Source: Massilia sp. W12 (GTDB lineage: Bacteria > Pseudomonadota > Gammaproteobacteria > Burkholderiales > Burkholderiaceae_D). From it: a stretch of 64,000 nucleotides of DNA. The notes beneath the pieces were generated by a model. It saw nothing but the letters and a program-made list of their open reading frames with translations. It had not been told where the DNA came from and did not search any database. Shown one piece after another: positions 49,062 through 60,401 of the stretch. The DNA lies in NCBI RefSeq assembly GCF_037300705.1, contig NZ_CP147776.1, positions 4,774,001 through 4,838,000 on the forward strand, in the 5' to 3' direction. How positions within the stretch are numbered: position 1 is the stretch's first letter; every line of letters starts with the position of its first letter. The translations under genes and the position numbers were made by a program.

Positions 49062-51827
49062 TCAGCTCAGCTTGCCATGGCACTGCTTATATTTTTTGCC
49101 GCTGCCGCATGGACAGGGATCATTGCGCCCCACTTTGGGGCCATGATTGACCATAGGTTCGCTGCTGTCGGCGCTGCTGCCATCGTCCGGATTCAATAAA
49201 TCTTCCGGCGCTGCATTCGGGTCAAAGTCGGCGTGGCGATAATGCACATTCGCCACATGTGATTGATGCATCTGCTCTTCCGCCGCTTCCACTTCTTCGC
49301 GCGACTGGATGCGCACCGTGGTCACGATACGGGTCACATCGTCGCGAATCATGGTCAGCATTTGCTCAAACAGGGCGAACGCTTCGCGCTTGTATTCCTG
49401 TTTCGGGTTTTTCTGCGCATAACCGCGCAAGTGAATGCCCTGACGCAAATGATCCAGCGCGGCCAGATGTTCACGCCAGTGGGTGTCCAGGCTTTGCAAC
49501 ATCACATTGCGTTCAAAGCCGGCAAACACCTCGGCCCCGACCATATCCACCTTGGCCTTGTAGTTTTCATCGGCGATTTGCAGCAAGTGCTCCAGCAAGT
49601 CTTCGTCGGTGCAGTTTTTATGCTGATCCATATAGGCCTGGAAGTCGATCTTGATCTGCCAATCGACCGCCAGCAATTCTTGCAAGCCTTTGATATCCCA
49701 TTGTTCTTCCATCGACTCTTCCGGCACGCTGGCGCGGAAGGTGTCGCTGAACACGCCACGGCGCAAATTGGTGATGGTGGCGGAAATATCTGCCGCCTCC
49801 AGCAACTCGTTACGCTGTTGGTAAATCACTTTACGCTGGTCATTCGCAACGTCATCGTATTCCAGCAATTGCTTACGGATGTCGAAGTTGCGCGCTTCCA
49901 CTTTACGCTGCGCGGTTTCAATTGAGCGGGTCACGATGCCGGCTTCAATCGCTTCGCCTTCCGGCATTTTCAGGCGATCCATGATGGAGCGCAGACGCTC
50001 ACCGGCGAAAATGCGCAACAGCGGATCGTCCAGACAGAGGTAGAAGCGGGAAGACCCCGGATCGCCCTGACGGCCTGCGCGGCCACGCAACTGATTATCC
50101 ACCCGGCGCGATTCATGCCGCTCGGTGCCGATGATGTGCAAACCGCCAGCCGCCACCACTTGATCATGCAAGCCTTGCCATTCATCGCGCAATTGCTGCG
50201 AACGGGCGGATTTTTCCGCATCGCTCAACTTGGCGTCTTCATGGATAAACTGGATTTGTTTTTCCACATTGCCGCCCAACACGATATCGGTGCCCCGGCC
50301 CGCCATATTGGTGGCGATGGTGATCCCTTTCGGGCGTCCGGCCTGGGCGATGATTTCCGCTTCGCGCGCATGCTGTTTGGCGTTCAAGACATTGTGCGGC
50401 AGATTGCTCTTTTTCAGAATGCTGGACAGCAATTCCGAGTTTTCAATCGAGGTGGTGCCGACCAGCACCGGTTGCCCGCGTTCGTAGCAGTCTTTGATGT
50501 CATTCACGACTGCATTGAATTTTTCCTGCGAACTCTTGTACACCTGATCCTGGCGGTCTTTACGCTGCGGCGGGCGGTTGGGCGGAATCACCACCGTTTC
50601 CAGACCGTAAATTTCCTGGAATTCGTAGGCTTCGGTATCGGCTGTGCCGGTCATGCCGGCCAGCTTGGAATACATACGGAAATAATTCTGGAAGGTGATC
50701 GAGGCCAGGGTTTGGTTTTCGTGCTGGATCTTGACGCCTTCTTTCGCTTCCACCGCCTGATGCAGGCCGTCCGACCAGCGCCGCCCATTCATCATACGGC
50801 CCGTGAATTCGTCCACGATCACGACTTCGCCGTTTTGCACCACATAATGCTGGTCTTTGTGATACAGCACATGCGCGCGCAACGCGGCGTACAGGTGGTG
50901 GATCAGGGTGATATTCGCGGCGTCATACAAGGATGCGCCATCCGGCAGCAAGCCCAGCTCGGTCATGATGCGCTCGGCTTTTTCGTGCCCGGCTTCGGTC
51001 AGCAGCACGCTGTGCGCTTTTTCATCCTTGGTGTAATCGCCCGGCACTTCAATCTTGCCCTTGCCGTCCGGGGTTTCTTCGCCGATCTGCAGGGTCAGCA
51101 TCTTCGGCACTTCATTGAGCTTGTAGTACAGACCGATGTCTTTATCAGCCTGACCGGAGATGATCAGCGGGGTGCGCGCTTCGTCGATCAAAATCGAGTC
51201 CACTTCATCGACGATGCCGAAATTCAAGCCGCGCTGTACGCGGTCGGCGATGTCGAACACCATATTGTCGCGCAGGAAATCGAAGCCGAATTCATTATTG
51301 GTGCCGTAGGTGATGTCTGCGGCATAGGCTTTTTGCTTGTCGTCGTGCGGCATTTGCGACAAATTGACGCCGGTGCTCAAACCCAGCCAGGCGAACAGTT
51401 TGCCGGTGGTGTCGGCGTCGCGCTGCGCCAGATAGTCATTCACGGTCACGATGTGCACGCCCTTGCCGGACAGCGCATTCAAATACGCCGCCAGGGTCGC
51501 CATCAGGGTTTTGCCTTCGCCGGTGCCCATTTCAGCGATCTTGCCATAGTGCAAGACCATGCCGCCGATCAGCTGCACGTCGAAGTGGCGCATCTTCAAG
51601 ACGCGCTTACTGGCTTCGCGGCACACGGCAAAGGCTTCCGGCAACAGGGCGTCGAGGGTTTCGCCCTTGGCCAGACGCTGTTTGAATTCCGCCGTCTTGC
51701 CTTGCAAATCGGCATCGCTCAATTTCGACAGGGGATCTTCGAGCGCATTGATCTGGCGCACGGTTTTTTGATATTGCTTGAGCAGTCGCTGATTGCGGCT
51801 ACCGAAAATCTGGGTCAGAAATGACAT
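49062..51827 (-). CDS. secA: Preprotein translocase subunit SecA
   Basis: 921 aa from ATG 51827 ([14 protein letters not shown]). ATPase motor of Sec-dependent export at the inner membrane. Walker A is [15 protein letters not shown] (near residue 100); [20 protein letters not shown] gives the DEAD box; [10 protein letters not shown] and [10 protein letters not shown] are the second helicase domain. The C-terminus ends in the zinc site [14 protein letters not shown] that binds SecB. Upstream open codons to 51884 do not resemble SecA. Neighbouring M23 peptidase, dciA and lpxC are the usual Burkholderiales order. Confidence 0.98.
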   Translation of the reverse strand: MSFLTQIFGSRNQRLLKQYQKTVRQINALEDPLSKLSDADLQGKTAEFKQRLAKGETLDALLPEAFAVCREASKRVLKMRHFDVQLIGGMVLHYGKIAEMGTGEGKTLMATLAAYLNALSGKGVHIVTVNDYLAQRDADTTGKLFAWLGLSTGVNLSQMPHDDKQKAYAADITYGTNNEFGFDFLRDNMVFDIADRVQRGLNFGIVDEVDSILIDEARTPLIISGQADKDIGLYYKLNEVPKMLTLQIGEETPDGKGKIEVPGDYTKDEKAHSVLLTEAGHEKAERIMTELGLLPDGASLYDAANITLIHHLYAALRAHVLYHKDQHYVVQNGEVVIVDEFTGRMMNGRRWSDGLHQAVEAKEGVKIQHENQTLASITFQNYFRMYSKLAGMTGTADTEAYEFQEIYGLETVVIPPNRPPQRKDRQDQVYKSSQEKFNAVVNDIKDCYERGQPVLVGTTSIENSELLSSILKKSNLPHNVLNAKQHAREAEIIAQAGRPKGITIATNMAGRGTDIVLGGNVEKQIQFIHEDAKLSDAEKSARSQQLRDEWQGLHDQVVAAGGLHIIGTERHESRRVDNQLRGRAGRQGDPGSSRFYLCLDDPLLRIFAGERLRSIMDRLKMPEGEAIEAGIVTRSIETAQRKVEARNFDIRKQLLEYDDVANDQRKVIYQQRNELLEAADISATITNLRRGVFSDTFRASVPEESMEEQWDIKGLQELLAVDWQIKIDFQAYMDQHKNCTDEDLLEHLLQIADENYKAKVDMVGAEVFAGFERNVMLQSLDTHWREHLAALDHLRQGIHLRGYAQKNPKQEYKREAFALFEQMLTMIRDDVTRIVTTVRIQSREEVEAAEEQMHQSHVANVHYRHADFDPNAAPEDLLNPDDGSSADSSEPMVNHGPKVGRNDPCPCGSGKKYKQCHGKLS

Positions 51828-51995
51828 GCTTGCATTCTTGAAAATTGCGCTGGAAAAAGACTGCGCTTGCGCAGTCCACGTCACGGCCTTGCGGGTCGCG
51901 CTAAGCGCGACAAAATCAAACGGGTGATTTTATCATGCGATATTGAGTTGCAACACCGGGATTGCAAGAGCCCGGCGGAAATGTATTTACGGATA

Positions 51996-52955
51996 TCAAT
52001 TTTTCCCGGGGGTATTCAGCTGCGCCAGCTTGCCGACATCTGCCCCGGCTTGCAGGAATTTATGCGGATCCTGCGGCACGCCTTTGACATGCACTTCAAA
52101 ATGCAGATGTGCGCCGGTTGAGCGTCCGGTTGAGCCGATGTCGGCGATATGCTGGCCGCGTTTGATAATATCGCCAACTTTGGCCAGCAGGCGCGAAGCG
52201 TGTGCGTAGCGCGTCACAATTTCGTTGCCATGATCAATATCCAGCATATTCCCATATTGGGGATGGAATTCGGCGGCGATCACGACGCCGCCGGCGGCGG
52301 CTTTGATCGGCGTCCCATTGGCGCTGGAAAAGTCGATCCCCTCATGAAAGGCGTTGCGGCCACTGAAAGGATCTATGCGCCAGCCAAAGCCGGATGCGTT
52401 GTAGCTGACATTCACCGGCTGGATGGTGGGTAAAAGACGGGATTTGATTTTGGCGTTCATCAATGCGGTTTCCACCACATTCATATAGTCTGCGCGCTGC
52501 TCAACGCCATGCGCCAAATCGTCCAGCGCAGTTTTCAGCTCATGCATGCTCAAATCATGCGAATGTTGCTCGGAATAGGCGCCGCCGCGTCCCGGCAGTT
52601 CGCGGAAATTGAATTCCTCCGGCTTCACGCCGGACAGGCCCTGAACCCGCTCGCCCAAGGCGTCGAGACGCGCCAGCTGGGCTTGCATTTCGCCCAATTT
52701 GAGCGCCATCAGATTCAGATTTTCTCTGAGAAATTTTTCTTTTTTCTGGCTGTCTTCCTGCGCCGCCATTTGCGCCAGGCTTTGCCCGCCGGGCAAAGGC
52801 AAATCGCCGCCAAAACGCACGGTGAGCCAGGTCAGGCTCACGCTCAACAGCGCAGTCATCAGCAAAAACGCCAAACCCAGCACAATCAGCATGCGCCCAT
52901 TCAAGGTCACGGATCTGGCTTGCGCCAGACGCGGGTGCATCACGATAATTTGCAT
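51996..52955 (-). CDS. M23 family peptidoglycan-type metallopeptidase, membrane-anchored
   Basis: 319 aa. Residues about 22-45 are a membrane anchor (GRMLIVLGLAFLLMTALLSVSL). A coiled-coil-like Gln/Leu/Lys segment (about 75-110) follows. The C-terminal LytM/M23 domain is complete: FGWRIDPFSGRNAFHEGIDFSS (zinc His and Asp), VVIAAEF, YGNMLDIDHGN, and the closing HLHFEVHVKG. Either a cell-wall endopeptidase or an activator of amidases. It lies 168 bp upstream of secA on the same strand. Confidence 0.92.
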   Translation of the reverse strand: MQIIVMHPRLAQARSVTLNGRMLIVLGLAFLLMTALLSVSLTWLTVRFGGDLPLPGGQSLAQMAAQEDSQKKEKFLRENLNLMALKLGEMQAQLARLDALGERVQGLSGVKPEEFNFRELPGRGGAYSEQHSHDLSMHELKTALDDLAHGVEQRADYMNVVETALMNAKIKSRLLPTIQPVNVSYNASGFGWRIDPFSGRNAFHEGIDFSSANGTPIKAAAGGVVIAAEFHPQYGNMLDIDHGNEIVTRYAHASRLLAKVGDIIKRGQHIADIGSTGRSTGAHLHFEVHVKGVPQDPHKFLQAGADVGKLAQLNTPGKN

Positions 52956-53006
52956 CTTTACTCCTCTCTGTACTCAGCCGTGGCGGATGTGCTAAGGTGC
53001 TGCGCC

Positions 53007-53504
53007 ATGAACAGATTTCTCTCTTACCGCCAGACCACCGGCAATCAATCGGGCGGGGCCGCCGCCGAATTCCTGCGTCAACACCGCCGCATGGCCGGTC
53101 TGTTGCCGCAAGCCAGCGCGCTGCTGGCGCTGAAAGCGGAATGCATGAAACTGCTGCCATCGATGTTTGCGAGTTGCGAAGTGGTGCGTTTCGAGGCCGG
53201 CTTGCTGGTCATCCATCTGCCCAATGCCGCCATGCTCACCAAATTGAAGCAACAATTGCCGAAATTACAAGAACATCTGGCGCAACGGGGATGGCAGGTT
53301 ACTTCAATCAGGCTGAAAGTGCAAGTCAGCGCACCGGCGCCAACGCCGGCCCCCGCCAGCGCGCCGCCGCGCCAGCTGAGTCAGGCCGCACTGGCGGCGC
53401 TGGATGAGTTGGAACACAATCTGGCGCAAGACCGGCACAGCCAGGACTTGCATGCCGCCGTCAAAGCGCTGCTGCAAAGCGCGCGCCATCAGTCCGCTGA
53501 ATAA
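53007..53504 (+). CDS. dciA: DciA family protein (DUF721)
   Basis: 165 aa from ATG 53007. The N-terminal half fits DUF721/DciA, the predicted loader of replicative helicase DnaB in bacteria lacking Dna[34 protein letters not shown]. The C-terminal half is Ala/Pro/Gln-rich (linker [13 protein letters not shown]) and helical. Its 3' end overlaps the 3' end of lpxC by 16 bp on the opposite strand. Confidence 0.8.
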   Translation: MNRFLSYRQTTGNQSGGAAAEFLRQHRRMAGLLPQASALLALKAECMKLLPSMFASCEVVRFEAGLLVIHLPNAAMLTKLKQQLPKLQEHLAQRGWQVTSIRLKVQVSAPAPTPAPASAPPRQLSQAALAALDELEHNLAQDRHSQDLHAAVKALLQSARHQSAE

Positions 53505-54418
53505 GCCTTATCGCTCTGACGCAGCGGCGGCAAATCGTCGCTTTCATCGAAGGTGACGTATTCCCAGGCGTCCGGCTGTTGCAACAATTCGCGCAGCAGC
53601 AGATTATTCAATCCATGGCCGGATTTATGCGCGCTGTAGGCCGCCAGCAAAGGGTGGCCGACCAAGTATAAATCGCCAATCGCATCCAGAATTTTGTGGC
53701 GCACGAATTCATCTTCGTAACGCAAGCCATTGCTGTTCAAAATCCGGTATTCGTCCATCACAATCGCGTTTTCCAGCGAACCGCCGCGCGCCAGGCCGAT
53801 TTCGCGCAAGGTTTCGACATCTTGCATAAAGCCGAAAGTGCGCGCGCGCGCGACATCTTGCACATAGCAAATTTTGCCAAAATCGACTTCTGCGCGCTGA
53901 GCTGTGCCATCGACTGCCGGGTGATTGAATTCGATGAAAAAATCGAGTTTGAAACCATGAAAAGGCTCCAGCCTGGCCCATTTTTCCGCCGCGCCCTGGC
54001 CCTGTCGCACTTCGACTGCGCGCTTGACGCGGATAAATCGCCGCGCCTCGCTCTGCTCTTGCATCCCGGCCTGCTGCAACAGATACACAAATGATGAGGC
54101 CGAGCCATCCATGATGGGAATCTCTTCCGCCGACAAATCGACCCGCAGATTATCAATGCAAAGACCGGCGCAGGCCGACATCAAATGTTCGACGGTGGAA
54201 ATGCGGGCGCCATCTTTCACCAGCGTGGAGGCCATGCGGGTATCGCCGACGATTGCGGCGTCCACCGGGAATTCGACCACCGGCTGCAAATCAACGCGGC
54301 GGAACACAATCCCGTGCCCCGGCGGGGCTGGGTGCAGAGATAACTCTACTTTGCGCCCGGAATGCAAACCGACGCCGGTGGTTTTCACAGAGTGTTCAAT
54401 GGTGCGCTGTTTCAACAT
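53489..54418 (-). CDS. lpxC: UDP-3-O-acyl-N-acetylglucosamine deacetylase
   Basis: 309 aa from ATG 54418 ([12 protein letters not shown]). Second, committed step of lipid A synthesis; zinc enzyme of the cytosol. [18 protein letters not shown] (zinc His), the [16 protein letters not shown] block and [18 protein letters not shown] (second zinc His and Asp) are all present. Convergent 16-bp overlap with dciA. Confidence 0.97.
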   Translation of the reverse strand: MLKQRTIEHSVKTTGVGLHSGRKVELSLHPAPPGHGIVFRRVDLQPVVEFPVDAAIVGDTRMASTLVKDGARISTVEHLMSACAGLCIDNLRVDLSAEEIPIMDGSASSFVYLLQQAGMQEQSEARRFIRVKRAVEVRQGQGAAEKWARLEPFHGFKLDFFIEFNHPAVDGTAQRAEVDFGKICYVQDVARARTFGFMQDVETLREIGLARGGSLENAIVMDEYRILNSNGLRYEDEFVRHKILDAIGDLYLVGHPLLAAYSAHKSGHGLNNLLLRELLQQPDAWEYVTFDESDDLPPLRQSDKAYSAD

Positions 54419-54483
54419 GGATTTATGATTGCGAGCTTGCAATTTTCTCTGGACAATCTGACATTTTAAGTCAATTGGATTGT

Positions 54484-55053
54484 ATGAGCACGAGCACGCC
54501 ACAAAACCCGATGCTGCGCAGCGCCCGCCTTTCTCTCTCAGTACTTGAAATTGAGCAAGCGCCTCTGCTGCTTGACTTTGTGCTGCGCAACCGCGCCCAT
54601 CTGCACGCCTGGGAAGGCGCGCGCGATGAGGCGTATTTCACGCTGGCTGAATGCGAGAAGCGCATCGCGGCGCAGCAAGCCGCCATGGCGGCGGGCAGCG
54701 GCTACGCGTTTGCGCTGTTTGACCACGCACAGCACATCATGCTGGGCACAGCGGGATTATCGAATGTGGTGCGAGGCTTGTTTCAAGCCTGCCATCTCGG
54801 TTATTCACTCGATCATGCGCACCAGGGCCAGGGGCTGATGCATGAGGCGCTGCAGGAGGTGATACGCTTCGCCTTTGACGATCTGGGCTTGCACCGCGTC
54901 ATGGCGAACTATATGCCGCACAATCTGCGCAGCGAAAAAGTATTGCAGCGGCTGGGTTTTGAAAAAGAGGGCTATGCGCGCGCGTATTTGAAAATCGGCG
55001 GGCAATGGCAGGATCATGTGCTGACCGCGCGCATCAATCCCGCCGCTATCTGA
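54484..55053 (+). CDS. GNAT acetyltransferase, RimJ/RimL type
   Basis: 189 aa from ATG 54484. [28 protein letters not shown] at the N-terminus and the acetyl-CoA stretch [27 protein letters not shown], followed by [25 protein letters not shown], are the RimJ pattern (ribosomal-protein or other N-terminal acetylation). Divergent from lpxC, with 65 bp between starts. Confidence 0.9.
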   Translation: MSTSTPQNPMLRSARLSLSVLEIEQAPLLLDFVLRNRAHLHAWEGARDEAYFTLAECEKRIAAQQAAMAAGSGYAFALFDHAQHIMLGTAGLSNVVRGLFQACHLGYSLDHAHQGQGLMHEALQEVIRFAFDDLGLHRVMANYMPHNLRSEKVLQRLGFEKEGYARAYLKIGGQWQDHVLTARINPAAI

Positions 55054-55071
55054 GGCTTACGCCGGCTGTGC

Positions 55072-55578
55072 TCAGGACAACTGGGCCAGCATGGTTTCCG
55101 CGTTCGAGACTTCAAACTTGCCCGGCGCTTCGATGTTCAAGCTCTTCACCACGCCATCCTCCACCAACATGGAGTAACGCTGGCTGCGGGTGCCCATGCC
55201 GAACTTGGAGAAATCAGCGTCCAGACCGAGCGCCTTGGAGAAGTCCGCATTGCCGTCTGCCATCATGCGCACGATGCCCGTGGCTTGTTGCTCGCGGCCC
55301 CAGGCGCCCATGACGAAAGCGTCATTCACCGAAATGCACCAGATTTCATCCACGCCCTTGGCCGCCAGTTCCTTGGCCAGCTTGACATAGCCCGGCACAT
55401 GTTGCGCGGAGCAGGTCGGCGTGAAGGCGCCGGGCAAGCCGAAAATGGCAATCTTTTTGCCGCGCACCAAGTCTTCGACTTTGAAGGTATTCGGGCCGAT
55501 CGCGCAGGATTCGGTCGCGGTCTCAACATATTCCGCCAGGCTGCCTTGCGGCAGGCGGTCGCCAATCTTGATGGTCAT
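55072..55578 (-). CDS. Peroxiredoxin, Prx5-like
   Basis: 168 aa from ATG 55578. Thiol peroxidase reducing H2O2 and organic peroxides. The peroxidatic Cys is in LPGAFTPTCSAQHVPGY (Cys56) with the conserved Pro, Thr and later Arg; the WCISVNDAFVMGAWG block is typical of the Prx5 group. No fused glutaredoxin domain, so it relies on a separate reductant. Start chosen at MTIKIGDRL. Confidence 0.93.
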   Translation of the reverse strand: MTIKIGDRLPQGSLAEYVETATESCAIGPNTFKVEDLVRGKKIAIFGLPGAFTPTCSAQHVPGYVKLAKELAAKGVDEIWCISVNDAFVMGAWGREQQATGIVRMMADGNADFSKALGLDADFSKFGMGTRSQRYSMLVEDGVVKSLNIEAPGKFEVSNAETMLAQLS

Positions 55579-55688
55579 AGGAATTCCTTTGTGTATTGTT
55601 GGAGTGCGCTGCGCATGGCTGCAACTGAGCACGGCCTGCGCGCGCCGTGCAGTATGCATCAGGCACAAGCTTTTTGCAGCGCGCAAAC

Positions 55689-55720
55689 AAAAAGCCCCTG
55701 TGCTGAACAGGGGCTTTTTT
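55689..55720. terminator. Terminator of the type I secretion operon
   Basis: An 11-bp stem AAAAGCCCCTG / CAGGGGCTTTT with a short loop and U-runs on both strands. It lies just after the tolC-type gene (minus strand), and 110 bp upstream of the peroxiredoxin gene, which must have its own promoter. Confidence 0.85.
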
Positions 55721-55738
55721 AGCGGCGCGGCGGGAAAA

Positions 55739-57088
55739 TCAACGCTTTTCGCTGAAGTAGGCCGAAATCGCCCGCATATCTTCCGCACTGAGCACGCCGG
55801 CGGCTGCGCGCAAGCGGGTCCAGGCTTGCAAGTAGTTGTACTTGGCCTGCGCCAAGTCGCGCAAATTGCTGTAATACTGCTGACGCGCATTGAGCAAATC
55901 CAGATTGATGCGCAAGCCGCCCTTGATGCTTTGCTGGGTGGCTTGAATCAGCAGGCGGCTCGATTCCACTGCCTTTTGCACCGCCTCAATCTTGCCGGCG
56001 CTGCTGGTGGCCAGATTGAATTGCTTGCGGATTTCCTGCATCACCCGGTCGGAGCGCACATTCAGATCCGCCTTGGCTTTTTGATGATTCGCCACCGCCT
56101 GGTTGGAGGAGGCATTCACATAACCGCCGGAATACAAGGGAATATTCAATTGCACGCCGATTGAGCGCACGGTCGAATCCTGGTTCGAGGTGGACAGGGT
56201 TTCCGATTGGTTCTTGCTTAAACTCGCCACCAGATCCAGGCGCGGCAAATGGCCGGCTTTATTGCGGCGGATTTCCTGATAGGCGATTTCCACCGCTTTT
56301 TCCTGCGCCTTTAATTCCGGATTATTGCTCAGCGCCAAATCGCGCCAGGCGTCGAAGGTGTTCGGCTGCAGCGGGCGCAGACGGAAGTCCTTGCCCAGCT
56401 CATCCACCGCTTGCACATTGCTGCCGACAATGCCCGACAAGACGGCCTTGTTATTGGCCAGATTGTCGCGCGCCTCAATCAATTGCGCTTCCGCCACATC
56501 CAGCTTGGCCTGTGTTTCCAGCATCTCGGTGCGCGTGCCCTCGCCCTTGCTGAACATCTTCTCATTCATTTTGCGATGTTCGGCAAAGGTGTCGCGCTGC
56601 GCCACCATCAAAGCCACCTGATCTTGCGCAAATAAAATATCAAGGTAGGCGGAGAGCACGCGCAACATCAGTTCATGCTGACGCGAAATGAATTGGGCGT
56701 CGCTCAACTCGGTTTGCGCCTGGCCCTGACGGTAGCGCGCCCAGCCTTCCATATTCAGCAGCGGTTGACGCAGGCTCAGGCTGTTGCTGCGGCTGGTGTA
56801 CTGCGGATGTGAGGTGCTGTCGCCGCCACGCTCGGAGTGAATGGTGTAATCCGCCCGGTTCTTGCTTTGCGAGAGTGACGCCGACAAAGTCGGCAGCAGA
56901 TTCGCCCGGCCCAAGGCTTTATATTCCTTACCGGCTTCGCTTTCATAGCGCGCGCTCTGATAGGTCGGGTCATGTTGCAAAGCGGCTTCATACGCCTGCC
57001 ATAAGCCGATGGCCTGCGCCGGCCCGGCCAATAACATTGGCAGCGCCAGACAGACGGCATTCCATTTCCAATGTGTCGCCACAATCAC
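55739..57088 (-). CDS. tolC: TolC family outer membrane channel of a type I secretion system
   Basis: 449 aa with a signal peptide (CLALPMLLAGPAQA, cleavage after AQA). Helical barrel repeats: LWQAYEAALQHDPTYQSARYESEAGKE, then NNPELKAQEKAVEIAYQEI and the second-half SIGVQLNIPLYSGGYVNASSNQA, TolC landmarks. Forms the outer membrane duct. Overlaps the HlyD gene stop by 4 bp, which shows operon structure with the two upstream genes. A symbol from genome context only. Confidence 0.9.
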   Translation of the reverse strand: MIVATHWKWNAVCLALPMLLAGPAQAIGLWQAYEAALQHDPTYQSARYESEAGKEYKALGRANLLPTLSASLSQSKNRADYTIHSERGGDSTSHPQYTSRSNSLSLRQPLLNMEGWARYRQGQAQTELSDAQFISRQHELMLRVLSAYLDILFAQDQVALMVAQRDTFAEHRKMNEKMFSKGEGTRTEMLETQAKLDVAEAQLIEARDNLANNKAVLSGIVGSNVQAVDELGKDFRLRPLQPNTFDAWRDLALSNNPELKAQEKAVEIAYQEIRRNKAGHLPRLDLVASLSKNQSETLSTSNQDSTVRSIGVQLNIPLYSGGYVNASSNQAVANHQKAKADLNVRSDRVMQEIRKQFNLATSSAGKIEAVQKAVESSRLLIQATQQSIKGGLRINLDLLNARQQYYSNLRDLAQAKYNYLQAWTRLRAAAGVLSAEDMRAISAYFSEKR

Positions 57089-58425
57089 TCCTCAGCCATC
57101 GATGTCTGAGCGCGATCAATGATCGGCTTCAACAGATAACTCATCATGGTCCGCTCACCGGTCTTGACGAATAAATCCACCGGCATACCGGGTTGCACTT
57201 TCAAATGCGCTAACTTCTTCATGCCGTCAGCGGTGACTTCCGCCTTCATCTTGTAATACGGCATACCATTATGCTCATCCACAAAACGGTCCGCAGACAC
57301 CTGCACCAATTTGCCGGGAATATGCGGCGTGGTGTTTTGATTGAAGGCGGTAAACATCATTTCCACATCCAGCCCGGCATGCACTTTGTCGATCAAATGC
57401 ACCGGCACCTGACCTTCCACCACCAGCTTAACATCAGACGGCACGATATCCATCATCTTAAAGCCGGGAGGCACCACGCCACCCTTGGTGAACACGCTCA
57501 AACCCACCACCGTGCCTGCCGCCGGGGCGCGAACTTCGGTCGCGGCCAGATCAAAATCATTGCTGGTTAAGCGCGCTTGCTGCGTTTCCGCTTCCCGCTG
57601 CACTTCGCTCAGATGCGAGCGCACTTCTTTTTGATATTCCTGCAAGCGCTGCGCGGAACGCATACTCAACTCCGCCATCTGTGAGCGCGCGCGGCCGATG
57701 TTGCCGATATCCTCCGCAATCGCGCCATGCAACTGTTCCATCGTGCGCTCCAGCTCCAACACGCGGTTGCGCGCGACAAAACCGTCGGCAGCCAAATCAC
57801 GCAGACCGGACAGCTGCTCTTTCAGCAATTTCAATTGGCTTTGCTTACTGTTGCGCGACTGCTCCAAACCGCTGATCTGATTTTTCAGACCGGAAATGCC
57901 CTGCTCCATCGCCGCCAATTCACTTTGCAATGCCGACTGGCGCGAGGTGAATAATTGCTTTTGCATTTGCATGCTGGCTTCGACGCGCGGATCGCTTTTG
58001 GCTTTTTCAAGCTCAGGCGAAAACACCAGCGCTTTCTTGCCATCACGCTCAGCCACCAGACGCGCCTCCACCACACGGGCGGTGAAATATTGCACCCGCG
58101 TCACTTCCGCCTGCGCGCGCGCAGTGACATCAATCATACGCACCAGCACCTGCCCCTGTTTTACCTGATCGCCTTCTTTCACCAGGATGTCTTGAATCGT
58201 ACCGCCATATTGATGTTGCACGGCTTTGCGCGCGCCGGACACCACCACCGTCCCCGACACCGGCACCCCTTTATCCAATGGCGCGGTAAAAGCCCACAGT
58301 AAAAAACCGCCCACCCCTGCCAAAACAATCCACCACCCCAGTTTGCTGTATGCGCCGTGATCCGTGTTTACCAGCGAATCGGATGCGGCGCCTTCTGCTG
58401 CCTTTTTGCGGGAAAAGAAACTCAT
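57085..58425 (-). CDS. HlyD family type I secretion adaptor
   Basis: 446 aa. One N-terminal membrane segment (WWIVLAGVGGFLLWAFTAPLD, about 31-51), then a lipoyl-like half with GVPVSGTVVVSGARKAVQHQYGGTIQDILVKEGD, a long coiled coil with Gln and Leu (about 130-290), and a C-terminal beta-barrel with RAPAAGTVVGLSVFTKGGVV and PGMPVDLFVKTGERTMMSYLLKP. This is the membrane fusion protein joining the ABC exporter to TolC. Confidence 0.94.
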   Translation of the reverse strand: MSFFSRKKAAEGAASDSLVNTDHGAYSKLGWWIVLAGVGGFLLWAFTAPLDKGVPVSGTVVVSGARKAVQHQYGGTIQDILVKEGDQVKQGQVLVRMIDVTARAQAEVTRVQYFTARVVEARLVAERDGKKALVFSPELEKAKSDPRVEASMQMQKQLFTSRQSALQSELAAMEQGISGLKNQISGLEQSRNSKQSQLKLLKEQLSGLRDLAADGFVARNRVLELERTMEQLHGAIAEDIGNIGRARSQMAELSMRSAQRLQEYQKEVRSHLSEVQREAETQQARLTSNDFDLAATEVRAPAAGTVVGLSVFTKGGVVPPGFKMMDIVPSDVKLVVEGQVPVHLIDKVHAGLDVEMMFTAFNQNTTPHIPGKLVQVSADRFVDEHNGMPYYKMKAEVTADGMKKLAHLKVQPGMPVDLFVKTGERTMMSYLLKPIIDRAQTSMAEE

Positions 58426-58428
58426 TGA

Positions 58429-60228
58429 TTACCCCTGCTCTGTTTCAGAGTTGGCCTCAGCTTGCAAGCGGGCCTGTTGATTCGCTTGTACTTGCGCCTG
58501 TAAGGCGGCTTGCTGTTGCGCAACTTGCTGTTGTTGTTGCATCGCCGCCTGATTCAAGGCCGCCACCACCTGATCGGTCGGGCCAAACATCTGCGCCACG
58601 CCGTCACGCAAAACCAGCAATTTGGTGGTTGCATTCAACACGCTGGTGCGATGTGTGATCAGCACAATGGTTTTGCCGCGCTGCCGCAGATCCAGCACGC
58701 TCTTGATCAGCGCCGCTTCGCCCACATCGTCGAGATTGGAATTCGGCTCATCCAGCACAATCAAGGCCGGGTCGCCGTACATCGCGCGCGCCAGCGCCAG
58801 ACGCTGGCGCTGGCCGCCGGACAAACCGGCGCCGCCATCGCCCAGACGGGTGTCATAGCCTTGCGGCAATTGCAAAATCATTTCATGCACCCCGGCGCGG
58901 CGCGCCGCCAGCACCACCGCATCGCTGTCGATTTCGCCAAAACGGGCGATGTTTTCGCTCACCGTGCCGCCAAATAACTCGATATCCTGCGGCAGATAAC
59001 CGATGGAAGGGCCAAGCTCGTCTTTATTCCACTGGTAAATATCGGCGCCATCCAGACGCACCTTGCCGATTTGCGCTCCCCACACGCCAACCAGCAGACG
59101 CGCCAACGTAGACTTACCCGAGCCGCTCGGCCCGATCACGCCCAGCACATCGCCGGGCTGCAGGGCGAAACTGACATTTTTCAATACCGCCGCCGGCGCG
59201 CCGGGCGGGCCGGCTGTGACAGATTCGAGCGCCAGCTTGCCTTCCGGCTTGGGCAGGGTCATGGTTTCGCGGCGCACCGGATTTTCTTCCAGCAGCTTGG
59301 ACAGGCGCTCATAGGCGGAACGCGTACTGGCCCAGGATTTCCAGACTGCAATCACCTGCTGCACCGGACTCAAGGCGCGGCCCAGCAAAATCGAGGCGGC
59401 AATCATCATCCCCGGAGAAATCTTGCCTTCAATCACCAGCAAAGCACCCAAGCCGAGCACCAGCGATTGCACCGAGATTTGCACAAATTTGGTGATCGCG
59501 CCAACCAAGCCGGCCTTTTCACTGGCCTCTGCTTGCAAGGCGAGAAATTTCTGATGCATGATGAACCAGCGTCCCATCAGATTTTTCAGCATGCCCATGG
59601 ATTCAATCACTTCGGCATGGCGCAAATTATTGGTGGCCAGATTGCCCGAAGCAATCGCCATCGTGTTCGCTTCGGCCAGCGGTTTGTGCGACACTTTTTC
59701 ATTGATATACGCCAATGAAATCAAAATCGCCGTACTGATCAGCGCAAACCAGCCCAGCGTGCTGTCGAACATGAAAATCACCGCCAGGTAAATCGGAAAC
59801 CATGGCGCATCAAAGAAGGCGAATAATGCGTTGCCGGTCAGAAATTGGCGCAAATTGGTCAGATCCGACAGCGCCTGACCGGCATTGCCGCCGGCGCGCT
59901 TGAGGTTTTGCTCAAATGCGGCGGTATACACGCGCTTATTGATGTTCAAGTCAAATTTGGCGCCCACCCGCACCAGCAGGAAGCTGCGCACCAACTCCAG
60001 CGCCCCCATCAGCAAAAAGGCGCCGAGGATCATCAAAGTCAGCATCAACAAAGTGATTTCATTGCGGCTCGCCAACACCCGGTCATAAACCTGCAACATA
60101 TAAATGGAGGGCGCAAGCATCAACAAATTGATGATTGCGGAAAAGATGCCGACCGTGCGAAATGCGCCTTTAAACTGGCGCAAGGCCTCGGTGATTTCGT
60201 TTTTCGGCAATTGCATTTTATTTTTCAT
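58429..60228 (-). CDS. Type I secretion permease/ATPase (PrtD-like)
   Basis: 599 aa from ATG 60228. An exporter of the PrtD/HlyB group without a C39 peptidase domain. Six membrane segments in residues about 20-310 ([25 protein letters not shown] typical); Walker [14 protein letters not shown]; signature [17 protein letters not shown]; Walker [15 protein letters not shown]. The tail of about 40 residues is unusually Gln/Ala-rich (QQQQQ, then QAQVQANQQ). First gene of the operon: HlyD and TolC genes follow with 3-bp gap and 4-bp overlap. No RTX substrate gene is in the window. The promoter probably lies near the CRP-type site. Confidence 0.93.
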   Translation of the reverse strand: MKNKMQLPKNEITEALRQFKGAFRTVGIFSAIINLLMLAPSIYMLQVYDRVLASRNEITLLMLTLMILGAFLLMGALELVRSFLLVRVGAKFDLNINKRVYTAAFEQNLKRAGGNAGQALSDLTNLRQFLTGNALFAFFDAPWFPIYLAVIFMFDSTLGWFALISTAILISLAYINEKVSHKPLAEANTMAIASGNLATNNLRHAEVIESMGMLKNLMGRWFIMHQKFLALQAEASEKAGLVGAITKFVQISVQSLVLGLGALLVIEGKISPGMMIAASILLGRALSPVQQVIAVWKSWASTRSAYERLSKLLEENPVRRETMTLPKPEGKLALESVTAGPPGAPAAVLKNVSFALQPGDVLGVIGPSGSGKSTLARLLVGVWGAQIGKVRLDGADIYQWNKDELGPSIGYLPQDIELFGGTVSENIARFGEIDSDAVVLAARRAGVHEMILQLPQGYDTRLGDGGAGLSGGQRQRLALARAMYGDPALIVLDEPNSNLDDVGEAALIKSVLDLRQRGKTIVLITHRTSVLNATTKLLVLRDGVAQMFGPTDQVVAALNQAAMQQQQQVAQQQAALQAQVQANQQARLQAEANSETEQG

Positions 60229-60385
60229 GTACGCTCAACCAGAAGAAGGCGCTGTGCGCCCGGTTATGTTCAGCCTGAGCCAACCCAGACTTACCGCCAC
60301 CTCCGCGCCATGACTGCACAGTGCGGCGAAGCGGAAGAAAAGCAAATTCAAAGTATTTCATTACACCACATTTTCCGTAAATAAA

Positions 60386-60401
60386 TGTGATGCAGATCAC
60401 A
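60386..60401. promoter_or_regulatory. CRP-type operator
   Basis: TGTGATGCAGATCACA is a perfect CRP consensus (TGTGA-N6-TCACA) and the flanks AAA/AAA also fit. It sits in the 291-bp divergent space, 158 bp upstream of the type I exporter start and 119 bp upstream of the unknown protein start, so it could control either. A cAMP-linked regulator is the inference; related Vfr/Crp-like proteins bind the same sequence. Confidence 0.7.

Noticed and set aside
50115-51824. Long plus-strand frame of about 569 codons antisense to secA
   Set aside because: Shadow of the SecA codons on the other strand; no ribosome site or family resemblance, and SecA is certain.
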